A DNA stretch of 64,000 bases from Chrysomallon squamiferum (GCA_012295275.1 CM022672.1:11457904-11521903); one strand, 5' to 3'. Shown: positions 1 to 14,766, counted from the first letter of the stretch. Numbers and translations: made by a program. Notes: generated by a model from the sequence alone, not told the origin.

Positions 1-660
1 TTGAATAAATAATTCAAATTTCTGCAAACTTCTGTGATTCTGTAGAGTCCATTATAATGTCCATCTCAGTTAATTAATCAAGGTTTCTCCCCTGACCTTT
101 CCCCCCTGCCAAGGATAATTGATCCCTTGTACGGATTAACTGTAACAGCTGTGAAAAATACCATTTTCTTATTAATACAACGCCACAGGAGGACCAGTAT
201 TCGTGACATGAAAGAGATACGTAGCTGTGACAATGACAATGACTTTATTCCCACAAACTGTAGGATTTCAGTACAGAGAAGAATTTATTACAGCTGTATA
301 ATAACAAATATTAAAGTAAACGTGGAGGACATACTCTCTCACGTATAGTTCTTATTAACAAACATATATATATATATATTTTTTAATACTCCTATGTAAA
401 ATAGCACGTACTGAAGCTGAGCAGTTAACTGTAGGTAAAAAAAAATATATCATATATACAAATGCAGTTAATTAGAGATTAAAGAGAACGATACTCAGAC
501 TATAAGCAAGGATATTTGACAGTTAAAAACATGTAGGCAGGGGGAAACTGTCACGGGGGGGGGGAATAATCTAGGGGAATTCACCAAGGTGGAAATGACC
601 GTGGGAAATGGCTGGGGGGGAAATATCCGGGGAGGAAATGCCGCGTCACCATATGTTTGT

Positions 661-787
<127 letters not shown>

Positions 788-2120
788 ACCGTTAATAATA
801 AAGAATGTGGAGATAAAGAGGTCAAACTCATGCTATAGTTATTTGTTTCTTTGTAAGGGTATTTGTTGTTTTTAGCTGAGGAAAACGAACCCCTTGGGTT
901 ATTATCATTATGTAAATATCATCATAAGCCGTAGACTACGGTCTGAATGTAATAAGGTTCAGTGAAGTTCAGGTGACAAGGACCTCTTTAAAATGACTGC
1001 AGTACGTTGCTTCAATCATAAGACTGGTCTTGCAAGTTATACTTGTGTGCAATAGTTAGAAGTTAAATAATGGTGGTAGTCGCTAGCAACATCTAACTCG
1101 GAGACGCCTAAATATTTCAGCTCCACCTTGTATATCAACAAGCCTCTGAACAAAATGCCTTTGTGGCAGCAACCTTGTCAATTCATTTGGATGACATTGT
1201 AAAGGTTCTTTTGTAGAAATCGGTTAAAGTAAAGGAGCGTTCAAATTATATCCCGAGTAAACATTTTCCACTGCCTTGTCGTTTCATCAAAACTGGTCAC
1301 TCCGTTTAAACCACCGCTGGGTATGGGAAAAACCAACGAGGGTTCCGCTTAACAGTTCAGAAACAATGAAGAAGAAAAAAGTAACAAAAGGGGGGAAGGC
1401 CAAGCGATTTACCACCATGACCTGAACACAATTAGGTGAACGAACTAGAGAACAACTGAAAGATGAACTCAGGAGGCTTGTTGTAAAGATTGGGTCAATG
1501 GTGACTGAGCTGACCTTGATGAGCCTGTGTGTGTGTGTGTGTGTGTGTGTGTTTCTGTGTGTAACGACGTAGTCTCCAGACAAACATGAAACCACCCGCC
1601 TATTCCAAGGCCAATGTAATACAACAAAAATAATGCTATTTTTGAAGCGTTTAATGTTCATCTGATTGATCTGATTTGATTTTGTTATGTTATGTTAAGT
1701 TATGTTACCTTGCTATGCTAGGTTATGCTATGCTACGTTATGTTATGTTATATTATGTCATGTCATGTTATTTATTTATTCACTTAATTATTTTTTTATT
1801 TTATTATATTTTATTTTATTTTATTTTATTTGACAGTCAATGAAATACACTTCTATACACACAATCGTTTTGAGCGGTGTGGAGAGGAGCTTGCTTGTTG
1901 TTTGTTTGTTTTCTTTTCTTTGCTGTATACAACCAAAATACATTCGTCTTTATTACAAATGAAAACGTTTTAAAGAACTGTGTTTATTGCCAACCACTAA
2001 TCACAACAGCAAAACAATGCAATTTTTTTCTCTTTTTTTTGCAGCTATTCATACAGCTGGTAACAAAGTCTGTGTCGATACTTTCAACTTCCAAGTGATT
2101 TATTTAAAAATAATAACAAA

Positions 2121-2164
<44 letters not shown>

Positions 2165-2387
2165 ACATCATACTTATGAACAATTACTAGGCACCAAATT
2201 AGACATCGAGGTTTAGAACAAAAAGGCGAGTATTTCACCGACGTCACGCCCTCTCCTCCACCCAGACTGTATAATCTAAAACATGACCTTGTACCGGCAA
2301 CTGAACGAAACCAACATTTCGGCAGAGAATGACTCAGACATCATATAATTCTAAAATCTGAATGGATTGACGATACAGATTGTTACA

Positions 2388-2438
<51 letters not shown>

Positions 2439-3150
2439 GCGCGCGCGCGCACGCACGCAGCTTAATCTACAGCCATACACATATGCTTTTCCATAAGCAA
2501 GAAAGTTCACGCCATAAGCTTTGAAAATTTAAGTATACATGAAGCACCAAAAAATATTTTTTTATAATACAACAATCCTCCGCTTTAAATATGTATGTAT
2601 GTATGTATGTATGTATATATGTAGATATGTATATATGTATGTATGCATGCATGTATGTATGTAAATTATTTATATTATGTGTTAATGTGTGTATATGTAG
2701 AGAAAGGTATAGATATGAAATTAATTAATCTAATCACCACAATTTAAAACATTAAATAAAAAAATATATTTACCTTTATCGTTTGAACGCGCCACAAAAT
2801 AACGCTTTCCTATTGTAACGATAATCACCACACGTGTGGGTTTATTTACAAGATATGCTAGTCGGAAAATAGTTTCTTTGTTTCTCCCTTTTTTTTTCGT
2901 AATTTTTTTTTTTTTTTTTTTTTTTGTTCTTGTTGTGAAGAGCGATTTCATTGGCCGTTAGATACGCTCTTCAGACGGACAGCAGCTATCTGTAGTCTTT
3001 TCAAGATACAATAAAGATTTGCATAAAGAAAACGATTTCTGTTTATAATTATCAATAATAAATTACGTACTTCAGTTGAACGCGCAACATAAGAACTTTT
3101 TTCTGTTGTAAGGAACAATTAAACTGGTGTTTTTAAAGAACGATATATAT

Positions 3151-3660
3151 ATACAACTTTATCAATTACAGTTATTAAACAGACAAAACATTAACATTTT
3201 TATAATAGAGATCCAAGTATAACGTTAAAATATGCGCATATTATCGATTTTTTTTTAGACGAGATGTATTTTAGTGAAGGAAAATATGAATATATATATG
3301 GATCTGTGTTTGTGGGTGTGTGTGTGTATGTTTTATACATGCATTTATAGAAATATTCTCTTTATATATGTACGTGCGTATATATGTTGTGTGTGCGTGC
3401 GTGTGTGCATTTATGTATATAAACTATATATAAACACTGTAGATATATAGATATAAATATAAATATATAGATACAGATAGAGTGACAGACAGATAAATAA
3501 ATATGTTTTACGTTCACTGCAATTCATATTTTCCTTCAGTAAAATATATCTTTTCTAAAAAAAAAATCGATAATATACGAATATTTTAACGTTATACGTG
3601 GATCTCTATTATAAAAATTTTAATGTTTTCTTAGTTTAATAACTGTAATTGATAAAGTAA
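3151..3660. repeat. Long inverted repeat (fold-back), ~140-bp arms
   Basis: The left arm at about 3151-3290 is the imperfect reverse complement of the right arm at about 3523-3660. Shared landmarks are AACTTTATCAATTAC against GTAATTGATAAAGT, GAGATCCA against TGGATCTC, AACGTTAAAATAT against ATATTTTAACGTT, ATCGATTTTTTTT against its complement, and TGAAGGAAAATATG against CATATTTTCCTTCA. About 230 bases of TG/TA-rich simple sequence form the loop. No coding capacity is visible. It could be a non-autonomous fold-back element or an inverted duplication. Confidence 0.8.
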
Positions 3661-4689
3661 TTTCTTAGTAGTAAGGTGTTTTTGAATTTATATTTAGTTA
3701 AATTATATACTGTTCATTGTGTATGTATAATTATTTCTCTGATCTGTCAAATTTGTTCTTTCTTTTTTTTTTTTTTTTTCTTGTTTGTAGTTTTTCTTTT
3801 ATTATTTACTTACTTATTTAATGTTATTAATATTATTATTTATATTATTATTGTTGTTGTTGTTATTATTTACTATTATTTATTATTATTATTACAATAA
3901 TTATTATTACTGTATTATTATTATTATTATTATTATTATCTGGGTTTTTTTTTTTGTTGTTGGTTGTTTTTTAATAATATTTTTTTGTTATTATTATTAT
4001 TATTTTGTTGTTGTTGTTGTTTGTTTGTTTGTGTGTTTCTTTGTTTGGTTGTTTGTCTGATAGCGGATCCTCTAAATTTGAATTGTGCATAGCAAACACA
4101 ATTTTATTTTGAATTACTTGATTGTTTTTAAACAGTACAATTTTTATCCCTGAAATACGAAGCGAAATGAAACTCGATGATTGTCGATAAGGCAGACTGA
4201 CGACGGTTTACGGTGTGTAATTTTGCTACGAGTTTCTATTAAACTGTGTCGCCGAAGCAGATGGCGGATAGGAAAGGGCGGTAAAAGAGATAAAACGTGT
4301 ATGTTGCCAGCATAGTAAAATTTAATCGATGTTAACACGTTACATAATGTGTATAAACGTGGGGGAAAACATTCCATACATCCAGAAATATATTATCGTC
4401 GTTATATAATTAAACCGTTTTAATGTAGTTATTTTACAAAAATTGCTGAAAAAGGAATCGAGAGTTATTTGACGCGCCTTTCGTTTTCTTTCTTTAAAAA
4501 TTTGATAATAAGAAGCTTATGCTTCATCACTTTTTCAGTTCTGCTACTCTTTCCAATTAGAGATTTTTATATGCAAGAAATATTTATTAAGGTAAACAGG
4601 TCTACGGACCGGACAAGAGGACGGATGCGTAGTTTTTAATGTTAGCTCTGTTCACGGTTTATGGCTGTTTTTTCGCTCGATATATATTT

Positions 4690-5095
4690 TTTTTTTATTT
4701 TTCTTGTTTATTTATTTATTTAATTATTTATTTATTATATTTTATTTTTATAAAAATTAAAATATATTTTTCTTGTTTATTTATTTATTTAATTATTTAT
4801 TTATTAAATTTTATTTTTATAAAAATTAAAATATATTTTTCCTAATATTTATCACATTTCCAAAAATAATTTATATATATATAATTTATTTATTTTATTT
4901 TATTTTGTTTATTATGTATATTTATTTATTTATTTATTTATTTATTTTATAAAAATTAAAATATATTTTTCCTAATATTTATCACATTTCCAAAAATAAT
5001 TTATATATATATAATTTATTTATTTTATTTTATTTTGTTTATTATGTATATTTATTTATTTATTTATTTATTTATTTATTTTATAAAAATTAAAA
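4690..5095. repeat. Two nested tandem duplications of TTTA-rich units
   Basis: A unit of about 69 bases is present twice (about 4695-4833). A second unit of about 130 bases, containing CCTAATATTTATCACATTTC and a TA tract, is present twice (about 4820-5085) with almost no divergence. The near identity points to recent slippage or unequal exchange. Confidence 0.85.
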
Positions 5096-5565
5096 TATAA
5101 TTTTCCTAAAATTTATCTAATTTCAAAACCGGCATAATTCTGAATCGTCTTAAAACGGGGGCTGAGTCAAGCATTCTGGGGAGGGGAAAACTGGAGATGC
5201 AATATACTGAGGTCATTATAAAATGATTTAACTCTGTGTTATTTAGAATTTATTTCTTCTTTTATCTCCAAAAAGAATCTGCTTGTTTTGTGCTCAAGGG
5301 AAGTAAGTCCTTAAATAAAATAAACGATTTGTTTTTCTTAATTCAAGGGAGATAAATCGAAATGCTAGATCTATTTTATAAGCGTAGAAGGATATGTCAT
5401 GTCACTTTGTAAAATTTATTTTAAATTTAATAATAAACTTTGATAATTTATTTTTTATGTGTGGTAGCAAGACTGTGATATAATACTGCGCCATCGATTT
5501 ACAATACAACATAGAAAGTCACTACTGTCAATTTGTTTTCTGTAACGTGGAGAGTGATTCTGCTA

Positions 5566-5608
<43 letters not shown>

Positions 5609-5739
5609 ATAATATAATATTATTATTATTATTATATACAAAAAGAAAGAAAGAAAATATGTAAACATTTTCTTCCATACATCAGCTGTCCCAGTTAATG
5701 AAAGATTTCTATTCTTTTCTATCATATTTTATTTATTTA

Positions 5740-5771
<32 letters not shown>

Positions 5772-5975
5772 TTTATTTTTTATTTTTAATATAATTATCA
5801 TTAATAATATTAGTGAGCGCATTAGTTAAATAAATAAATAAATAAATAAATACTTTCCATTAACATTTAGAGATAAAATAAGACAACAGAACGATCGTTA
5901 ATATTCAACAAACACCTTTTGTTTATCTTGTTGTAAATTGCTAAAAATAACACCTTATCATTCTCTTCCATGGCA

Positions 5976-5983
5976 ATGCAAAT
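5976..5983 (+). promoter_or_regulatory. Octamer motif ATGCAAAT upstream of AGPAT
   Basis: A perfect ATGCAAAT octamer lies about 115 bases before the AGPAT start codon. Octamers bind POU-family factors. Chance occurrence in AT-rich DNA is quite possible, so this is only a candidate promoter element. Confidence 0.25.
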
Positions 5984-6096
5984 ATTCCTCGTTCCGAATC
6001 CACGTTCGAGTCGTAAATAAAGTTTTCAGCATAACCCATTTACGGCAGTAACCTTTGGCATGTTCAAGTGTTTAAGTTGAAACGCACAACTGAAAT

Positions 6097-8725
6097 ATGG
6101 CGTTAGATTTTATACAGTGGTTTATCATTGGTCTTTTATTAATTCTGCCTATTTTATACGAACTGAGCAGCACATTTAAGTATTATGCTAAGTTTTTCTT
6201 TTATTATTCGCTGGTGATGTTAATGGCACCTCTTGTTATGGTATGTTGTCTACCGAGACCAAAAGATGTAAACAATTACAGGTATGTTTGAAAGTCGAAA
6301 TTGTAATATAAATTGTGGTTTTAAGGTCTATATTATATCTTAATTCGAGATTACTCATTGAAAATTATAATGATTTACAGACATTTTATCGTTCGATATC
6401 TTCATTCAATCGTTCTCGAGTCATTGGCTTCAGTTGAAACTGTTACAGTCAGTCAGTCCTTTATTTTTTGTTTTTTAGTACATTCAGAATGCACGTCTTC
6501 ATTAGGCGAGTTATATAAAACAAAGAACCTATTCGAATTTAAAAAGTGTATGGCATAATGGTATATAATAATGATTTAGGAACTTGTAAGTAATGAGAGA
6601 AAGAATCCTGATGACTTCTCTTGGGCTACTTTTTAATTATTATTTTTAATTTACTTATATTATTTTATTAGCAACATATCTTTTACATGCAGCTGACTGT
6701 CAACACTATCTAACATAGTGATTAATCAATAATGTTATAAATTGGTTTTAAAAACAGAACCTTTATGACCCTTGATTATTTTATTTTAATTCCTGTTCTA
6801 GGCATCCATTGTCAGTGAATGTTGTCTAAAGTAAATCTAAGACATTGTTGAAATAAATATATAAACCTCAAACACATAATGTATTAATAATATTTTTAAT
6901 TAAATGAAAATCATGGTGATGGAAAGACACATTAGAAATGTTATAGTAGAAGACATTTGTTTTATATTTTATGTAACATTCTTTAGATACAGATTAATGG
7001 GTTTTTTTTTTTTTTTTTTTTTTTTTATCTCTTTCAGTTATTAAAAACATTATTTACATACACTCTTTGTTTTATTGTTGGGTTTTGGGGATGGTGGGGT
7101 CTCACACTGGAGTTTTTTTTCTCAAATGCTACACGATTTGCACATTTTTGGAACTGCCCAGCACATTGTAGGTGAAATGGTTAGGCAGTCACAGACAATT
7201 TTTCAGTGGACATATTTTTTATTTTGAATGAGCCTCACTATCCTGAATCTTAAACAGCCTACTTCTTGTTCAGTTATTGCAGCTTTTTCACAGAAATTGC
7301 TGCATGATTTTCTTCAGTCCTTTTTTTTTTTTTTTTTTTTTTTTTTAGCTTTTTCTGGAAGTACATTGCCTGATTGTATTTAACAAAACAGTGTATTTTA
7401 AATGAGACAAGATATTGTTTTCGTCATTTATGAAGTACTTTTCTGATAAACATCTTACTACCTTTCAGCATGTCTGTTCAGTTGGAGGAGACCTTATGAT
7501 ACTCTATCAACAGTTTCCATCAAACTGCATGTGATGGAATATTCTCTAGTGTTGTTAACAACTCACTCCACTGCTTTTGAAAGGAATAATCTAGTTGTTT
7601 TGTATTCTCTGTGGGTATCTAATTTTTCAGTGTTTATCCTTCACATTTGCCACCACATTTTAAAAACAATTATTTAGTATCTGTTCACAACAGGTTGTGG
7701 GTAGAAAATCCACACGAGCCTCATCAAGGTGCCTTGTCATAAAAATTGGACTTTTTCCATGCAAAATGTGCAATAGTTTGTTGCTGTTTTTCTTGATGTT
7801 GCTTGGTGGTCACTGACTGAATAAAGTATTAGGGTGATGACTGAAGCAGGATGTGAAATGAGATTGCAGTAGCCTCATGTTCTGTGTATGTTTCTTCTGT
7901 CAACACCCAGTGAAGTTACACCAGGTTAGGAGTGTTTGAAAGTGAATGCTGCGCTCAAGGTTTGGTTTGTTGTGCATGCTTATCAGTCAGCTATTTGCAA
8001 ACACTGCTTGGGTAGGCCTACTTTTAAATCTTATTCACAGGTCGTTTTAAAGGTTGTCCAACAGATTACCACTGTCGCTGTATGTGGTTGTCCAACAACG
8101 ATTTGGGTTGTCAGGGACAAAAATTAAAGATTAGATGTAGCCATAGATTCAGATATAAGTAATAAACTTCCTTGCTTTTCTCTATTATTATATCTATTAT
8201 GTAAAATAAAAAATAATAATAATAATAAAAAAAAACTGGAAGATTTAGAACGTCACTCAATCTTTTTATTTGTTTACCCATCAAAGTTAAAAGTCGTTCA
8301 CTCATTAAAAAAAAAAAAAAAAAAATATTTTATTATTTTTTTTGTGTTAACTCCATAGTGAATTTTTATTACTATGTTAATTTGTTGTTGTTTTCCAGGT
8401 TTGTAGTCTTTTTTATGAAACAGATTCGAAAACTGTTTGGCATTGAAATTGAGGTCAGAGGTCGTGATAATTTGGTCTCCAGTCATCCTTACATTCTTGT
8501 TTCCAACCATCAGAGTTCAGTTGATTTTTTTGGTAAGTTGAGAAATATATTTTATGTCAATTAAATGTTTCTGTCTTTAACACTGATGAAAACTTGTTTT
8601 TGTTATTACTTTCATTTTCAAAAATAAATTATATTATATTTTAACCAACACTTACATTTGTCATAAAAAAGTATGTACATTCCTACCTAACTACATGCAT
8701 GTGTGTGTGTTATGTATGTATGTAC

Positions 8726-8774
<49 letters not shown>

Positions 8775-11280
8775 GGTATAGACACATTCATCAACATCAA
8801 CTTAAAAATTTATCTATGTCAATATGTATGTATACATATATGTATAAAAATTCATTTTGACAACAAAAAATAATAATAAATAGATTAATTAGTTTGCTTT
8901 GAATTGTTTTACATTTATTGATTTCAGCAGAAATATGAATAACAGCCAGTATAATTATGTTATTGTTAAAACAATGAATCATCAATCTAGAATTTCATAA
9001 ACTGGGAACATTATCATTATGACATTATTTTCAAAATAAAATGAATTTTATATAGAGAAACAATACAGACTGGCATAAAAAAAAATATATATAATGATGA
9101 TAATAATAATAAAAATAATAAATAAAATATTGAGGTTATGCATTTAATGATTGAACTTAGACTGTAATACATCAAAGTGTCTCATTATTTATTTATTTAA
9201 TAGTTTAATTTTTATTTTATTTTATTTTTATTTTTCATTTATTTTTTATTTATTTATTTTTTTTTTTTTCTGTTATTGTTACATTTATTTTATTATTATC
9301 ATTATTATATTATATATATATTTTTTTTATTACTATTATTTTTTGCATTCAGGTATGATGGAAATATGGCCAGAGCGGTGCACAAGTTTAGCCAAGAAAG
9401 AATTACTTTATGCTGGTACATTTGGAATAGCAGCTTGGCTTTGTGACACTATTTTTATTGACCGTATAAACCATGAAAAAGCAGTTCAGACTGTGGCAAG
9501 AACAGCAGACATCATAAAGAAAAAAAATGTAAGTATGAAAAATTAAATACAGAAGTAATGCAGTACAGGTTGACAATCTTTTGTCCAAAATTCTTGTGTT
9601 TCAGGTTTTTAAAAAAATTCAGAATCTTTGAATTTAGGAATATGATATAAGTCTAATTACAAATCCCATTCCATTAATTTTTCATATGTATCTTATTCAT
9701 ATAGTCTGCAGGACTTTTTTTTATACAATGCTATTTAATAATGTTTGCATAACATATTTTTTATGTATGCAGAATAACCTGAAACCTGTAAGATATCACT
9801 ATTTCTGCTTCTGAATACTCTTACAATCTGATATATCTGAAGAACACATGACAGCTTTTGATAACCTTGTGTGAAGCTCTGGCTGGGAATGAGAAATAGC
9901 CAAATGAATATATTTAGGGGTATTACTCCTGCAACTGTTGTATCTCAAAGACTACAGTGATGTAATATTGCTGATATTTTTTGTAGCTAAAAGTGTACAT
10001 ATTTCCTGAGGGAACAAGGAATCACGATGGGTCAATGCTTCCATTCAAGAAAGGAGCATTTCATCTGGCAGTAGCAGCTCAGGTATTTTTATTGTAGATA
10101 AAGAATCAGTCATGAAAAAACCCCAGCATAGACACTGTCAACACAAAGAGTCTTGATAAATATTGAAATGTTTTCATAAAATAAATACTGAAATGTATTT
10201 TAGAATAAGTATTGAAATGTGATTTTCATAGTGAGTAATGAAATCAGTATTAATTTTTTTTTTTTTCAAATAAATATTTATACATTTGTTTTAATTAGAA
10301 ATTAGCAAGTTGAATCTGAAATTAGTGTATTCAGTCACAGGTTTTTAAAAGTCTTTCAAAAAATGTTTTAGCATTACAAAATATCTTATCTTTTTTTTTG
10401 AAATTTTTCTTTTCTTTTTCCTTTGGGGTTATTTTATAACATAGCTTTTTCATTCAGAATCAAAAAAACAAACAACAACAAAAAACCACTGACATTTTGA
10501 AGTCAGTATGAAAGTGGTGTTACTTAATCTCAAGTTTTAACTGTTGTTTATTACTTAGAAATAATTTTTTAATTTATTTCCCAGGTTCCTGTGGTGCCAG
10601 TAGTATTCTCCTCATATTCTGATTTTTATAGCAAAAGAGAGAAAAAGTTTGAAACTGGTAATTATTTTATTTTAACATTTTATTTAAATTTTCATTTAGT
10701 TGTGTAATTTTAAATGATAAAAAGAACATTTCTGTTTAAATTGTTAACAAAATACAAAACATTGGGGGAAAAGTGGCTTGTTGAAATTAATAATAATAAA
10801 ATATATGATACTGACATGTAATATAATAATTTACATTAAATGTAATAAAACACAGTATTTCTAAATGGATCCACACTTAATACTAATTCACTTCCACAAA
10901 TTACAGTCACAATTTGGTATTTATTGTGATATTAGACCTTAGTTTAATTTTTTGTCACCAACTTTGATTCTTGGTGTTGGTCATAAGTCATAAGAAAACC
11001 TTACGATCATCATGTCCACTAACAATGATTTTAGTGTTACAGTCATTTCATGAGCTACCCCTGGATGTATATCTGATCATCTTACAGTATAATATTTTAT
11101 TTTCTAACTATATTTACAGGTAAATTTATCATAACTTGCCTTACTCCTGTGCCAACAACTGGGATGTCATCATCAGATGTTCCTGACTTTGCCGAACGCT
11201 TGCGGAAACAAATGTTAGAAGTGTACAATCAGACTTCACTGGAAACACGGCAGCCCAAATTAATCAACGGAGTCAAATAA
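6097..11280 (+). CDS. AGPAT: 1-acyl-sn-glycerol-3-phosphate acyltransferase (AGPAT1/2 type), six exons
   Basis: Acylates lysophosphatidic acid at sn-2 to give phosphatidic acid, an ER-membrane step in glycerolipid synthesis (family knowledge). Exons read from splice sites: 6097-6281, 8399-8532, 9353-9528, 9987-10082, 10585-10657 and 11120-11280. They total 825 nt and stay in phase to a TAA, giving 274 residues, close to the usual 278-283. Residues about 6-25 and 28-52 are hydrophobic membrane segments. Motif I NHQSSVD has H99 and D104, the catalytic HX4D pair. Motif II (GTFGIAAW...FIDR) covers about 128-144. FPEGTRN is at 171-177 and VPVVPVVF at 198-205. All catalytic blocks are present, so the gene looks functional. 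The first ATG was chosen because it directly precedes the membrane segments and exon 1 joins exon 2 in phase. AGPAT1 versus AGPAT2 cannot be decided here. Confidence 0.95.
6282..8398 (+). other. AGPAT intron 1
   Basis: Begins GTATGT and ends TTTTCCAG. It holds several poly-T runs and otherwise ordinary AT-rich sequence; I see no nested gene. Confidence 0.85.
8720..8780. repeat. (TA)n/(CA)n microsatellite in AGPAT intron 2
   Basis: A TA dinucleotide run of about 35 bases flanked by GT-rich and CA-rich sequence. Confidence 0.9.
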
Positions 11281-11586
11281 CTTCTTTTATTTTTTTCAAA
11301 AACTTGTTTTCTTCTCCTCACGTTCAGATCTTTTTAATATTATTATATATTTTTTTCTCTCCAGCAGATTTCAATTTGTTCACTATGGTGTGTTTTGGGG
11401 GTTTTTTTATATTTTTTTTTTAAGAAGCTTTAAAATTTTGATGGCATATTTTGGTGAAGTACCATTTTTGTTTTTTTTTGAACATTTTGGTGCAGTTTTC
11501 CTGAAATAACAAATCTTGGCTTCCTTGTTAAAGAGTATAGTTTAAATTTGAAAGGAGCCAAATGTATACCAATATATATATATATA

Positions 11587-11641
11587 TATTAAAATTTAAA
11601 CAATATATATATATATATATATTTGTTTAAATTTTAATATG
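11587..11641 (+). other. Perfect stem hairpin with (AT)n loop in AGPAT 3' region
   Basis: ATTAAAATTTAAACA is followed by an AT dinucleotide run and then TGTTTAAATTTTAAT. The arms are exact complements of at least 15 bases. It lies about 310 bases after the AGPAT stop and would fold in the transcript or extrude as a cruciform. Confidence 0.7.
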
Positions 11642-14600
11642 TCTGATTCTCTAATGGCTGTTGTTTAAGAATCTTTATGCCTGATGCAACATTTTCTTGT
11701 GTAAAAGCTTGAAAGACAGAGGGAAATATAAATTACTTTATTGTGGTCAGTGATATACTAAGCCTAAATGCCAAGACATTTATTGTCCTCTTTTTCTAGT
11801 TACTTTTATATACACACATGCACGTAAGTGTTTATCAGTCTAGTGGTTTGATAAATTGTATATTTTGTCAAAATGATTTTTAAAAAAATGTTTTACACAA
11901 AAATTAATATTTGATAAAAAAAAAAATGTTTATGAAGCCATATTTATATTACAGTAAAAAGTATTTGTTCTGAACTATTTAAATAATAATTTATTTGTCT
12001 TGTTAAAAACAAGCATATCTAATTGCTTTTATACATTTTCTTAGTCAAATAATATTTACACATTTTCATAATCAAATAATGTATGTATATACATAGACAC
12101 AAACACATTGAGAAAAAAACAGTTTACAAATATACAATTTTGTTTTGTTTTGTGTGGGTAATGGTTTTTGAAGTCACTGTGTGACTACATATTTTGATCC
12201 GTGAAATATTCTTGCTTCTTGTGTTCACGATTTATATCCATTTGTTGAGTTTTGTTATTTTTCACATGAAAATATTTTATGATCCCCAATACTTTTGGTT
12301 AGCATACAAAGCACAAAGAAAACAATTATCTAATATATTTTTTAATGTTTTGGAGGTTTCACATTATCAGTTCATAAAATATTAAACTGAAATGACTACA
12401 TTAATAAATTTAGGTTTTATTATGTCTTCTCTGAAAATCTCTGAAAAGCAAAAGCTTTTTGAGCATCTTAAACTTTTGGGATGATTTAGTGTATACTCAT
12501 TTGATTTGATATAAAACTAAACACAGACTTTGTGCATAAATTGTTTATGAAATATAAATGGATTTCATGTTTATAGCAGATCAGTCTTCCAAGACACACA
12601 GTCAAATTATGACGAACCCCAAAAGTAATGGCAATAACAGAAAAAGACAAAAATATACTGCAGATTTAAATAATCCTAAAATACTTGCTTTTGTTTGGTT
12701 CCTTTCACTTTGTCTTGGGATTAAGTGGGCCATTTTGAGTGATCCCTTTTACTAATTTATTAGTTTAGAAAATTCAGACCACTATCATTGCATTTTGGAT
12801 AGGAGATGCTGAGCTAATACCATAATAAATAAATAAATAAATAAAAAAAAAAAGATAACTCTAGAGTCAGTAATAAACTTTTGTAAATAATACATGTAGA
12901 GGCTGTTTTAATCATTTTGCTTAATAAATCCAGCATCTTTGGCATATACATAGCTGTATTTGAATGTATTGTATTTCTAAATACTGTAAGAAAAACCCGT
13001 TTCAGCAAAGTGAAAAAAAATTCTAGTAATCATGTTTTTATATTTTTTGAGTGAACATAACACAAGCAAAGTAATATTTGTTTATGTTGAAAAAAACAAA
13101 ACAAAAAAGCATATTTGCCATTTTTGTTATATGCATTTCTTCAGATATATGTGCATTAGAAACAGCATTATAAAGTCTTACATATAATATAATTCTAAGC
13201 AATAAAAAAATTATCTTTAACATTTAGCTGAATGATAAAAAAAAAAAAAAAAAAAAAAAAATCTGGTTTTTGCTTGTTAAGTTTTGTGTTATAAATGTGG
13301 TGACCAATACATTTTGTTCTTGATTGTGTAATAAATAAAATTATATTAACTTGCAGAGTTAGCAAGAAGTCATAAATATTTTAAAAAAAAGAAAAAAAAA
13401 GTAAACTGATGGACAGGAATTATTGTCATTTTCCGAACTGTGGAAATTGGGGGTTTTTTAGGTGTCATTTTTTTTATTGCAGTTTCTGTAATTTAGTCCA
13501 GATACATGAATTATGTGAATTAATTTTAATTAATATTCTATTTTCTGTTTATCATGATGTTATTATTTAAATCAACACAAAATAAAACATTATTTAGAAT
13601 TATATATAAACACTTTACATTTATCAGTATTATTATATGGTCAGGTTACAATCCATTTACATGCTATTTAAGTTTTGTGCTGCAAATATATTGTGAGTGG
13701 ATAATAGGTTACATATAGATTTTCTCTGGGTTATTTGGTTTTTTTTGTGTAAGTAAATAAAGAGATATTGCTACATGAATTAAATAAAAGTCAGTTTATA
13801 TTTATTAATAATTTCTTTTAATTAGTGATTGTTTCTGTTTTGTTTCTGAACAAACTTTTTTTTAACATTCAACATTAAAACAACACAAAATCACTACTTT
13901 TTGCATTAAATGCATAATTAATTTATTATTCATTATAAAATTGATCTTAAGCATTTGATAAAAGTTTCTGTGGCATTTTTTCATTTTTTTAAATTTAATT
14001 TTTAAAAGCTTTTTGGGGAGAGGTTTGTATTTTGGTTTATTAATGTTTGCTTTTAAAATGAAACATACACATTTTAAATTTAGCATACCTTTAAAAACAT
14101 TCTGGTTTGTTCTTGTGTAAATAATTACATTTTTTATTATTATTACTTTTTTTCCTTTTAACCCAATCCAAACTGAAAAAATCTTTAAAATATATTACTG
14201 GTTATCATATTTCTGATTGCAAATGCTTTAAAGGCATACATGTTGATTAAAAAAAAAAAAAGGCATTTGTATTTATGATACATTGTATATTTCATAATGG
14301 TTTGTCACCAGGGTATTTTATTTTATTTTTTATAACAGTAAAATACACATACTGAAAATATTTTAATGCTGTTCTTCATAACAAGGATATATTAAGATAT
14401 TTTTTTATATTTTATAGGACATTATTAACTGGTTGATATGATATATGAATATTATGTCATCTTAATAACAGACAAAAAGCACCAAAGCATTTTTTTTATA
14501 TTAATTAAGTCAAAAGAGTACTAAGATGATGGGAAGAAATAGCTAAAAAAAAAATCATACAACATTGCTCAAAAACTGATTCATTTCATTGTGGTATCTA

Positions 14601-14711
14601 GTCTTTACTAATAATAGATTAACACAATAAGATAGCAAATCTGAAAAGGAAACAGTCATTCATGACAGTTTTATACATTAGTCTACAAGTTTATTATTAG
14701 CATATAGTTTG

Positions 14712-14766
<55 letters not shown>

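Noticed and set aside
12558-12755. 65-aa ATG frame in the AGPAT 3' region (basic stretch, then hydrophobic segment)
   Set aside because: Length is within chance for this AT-rich DNA, no homology is recognised and the context is a probable 3'UTR.
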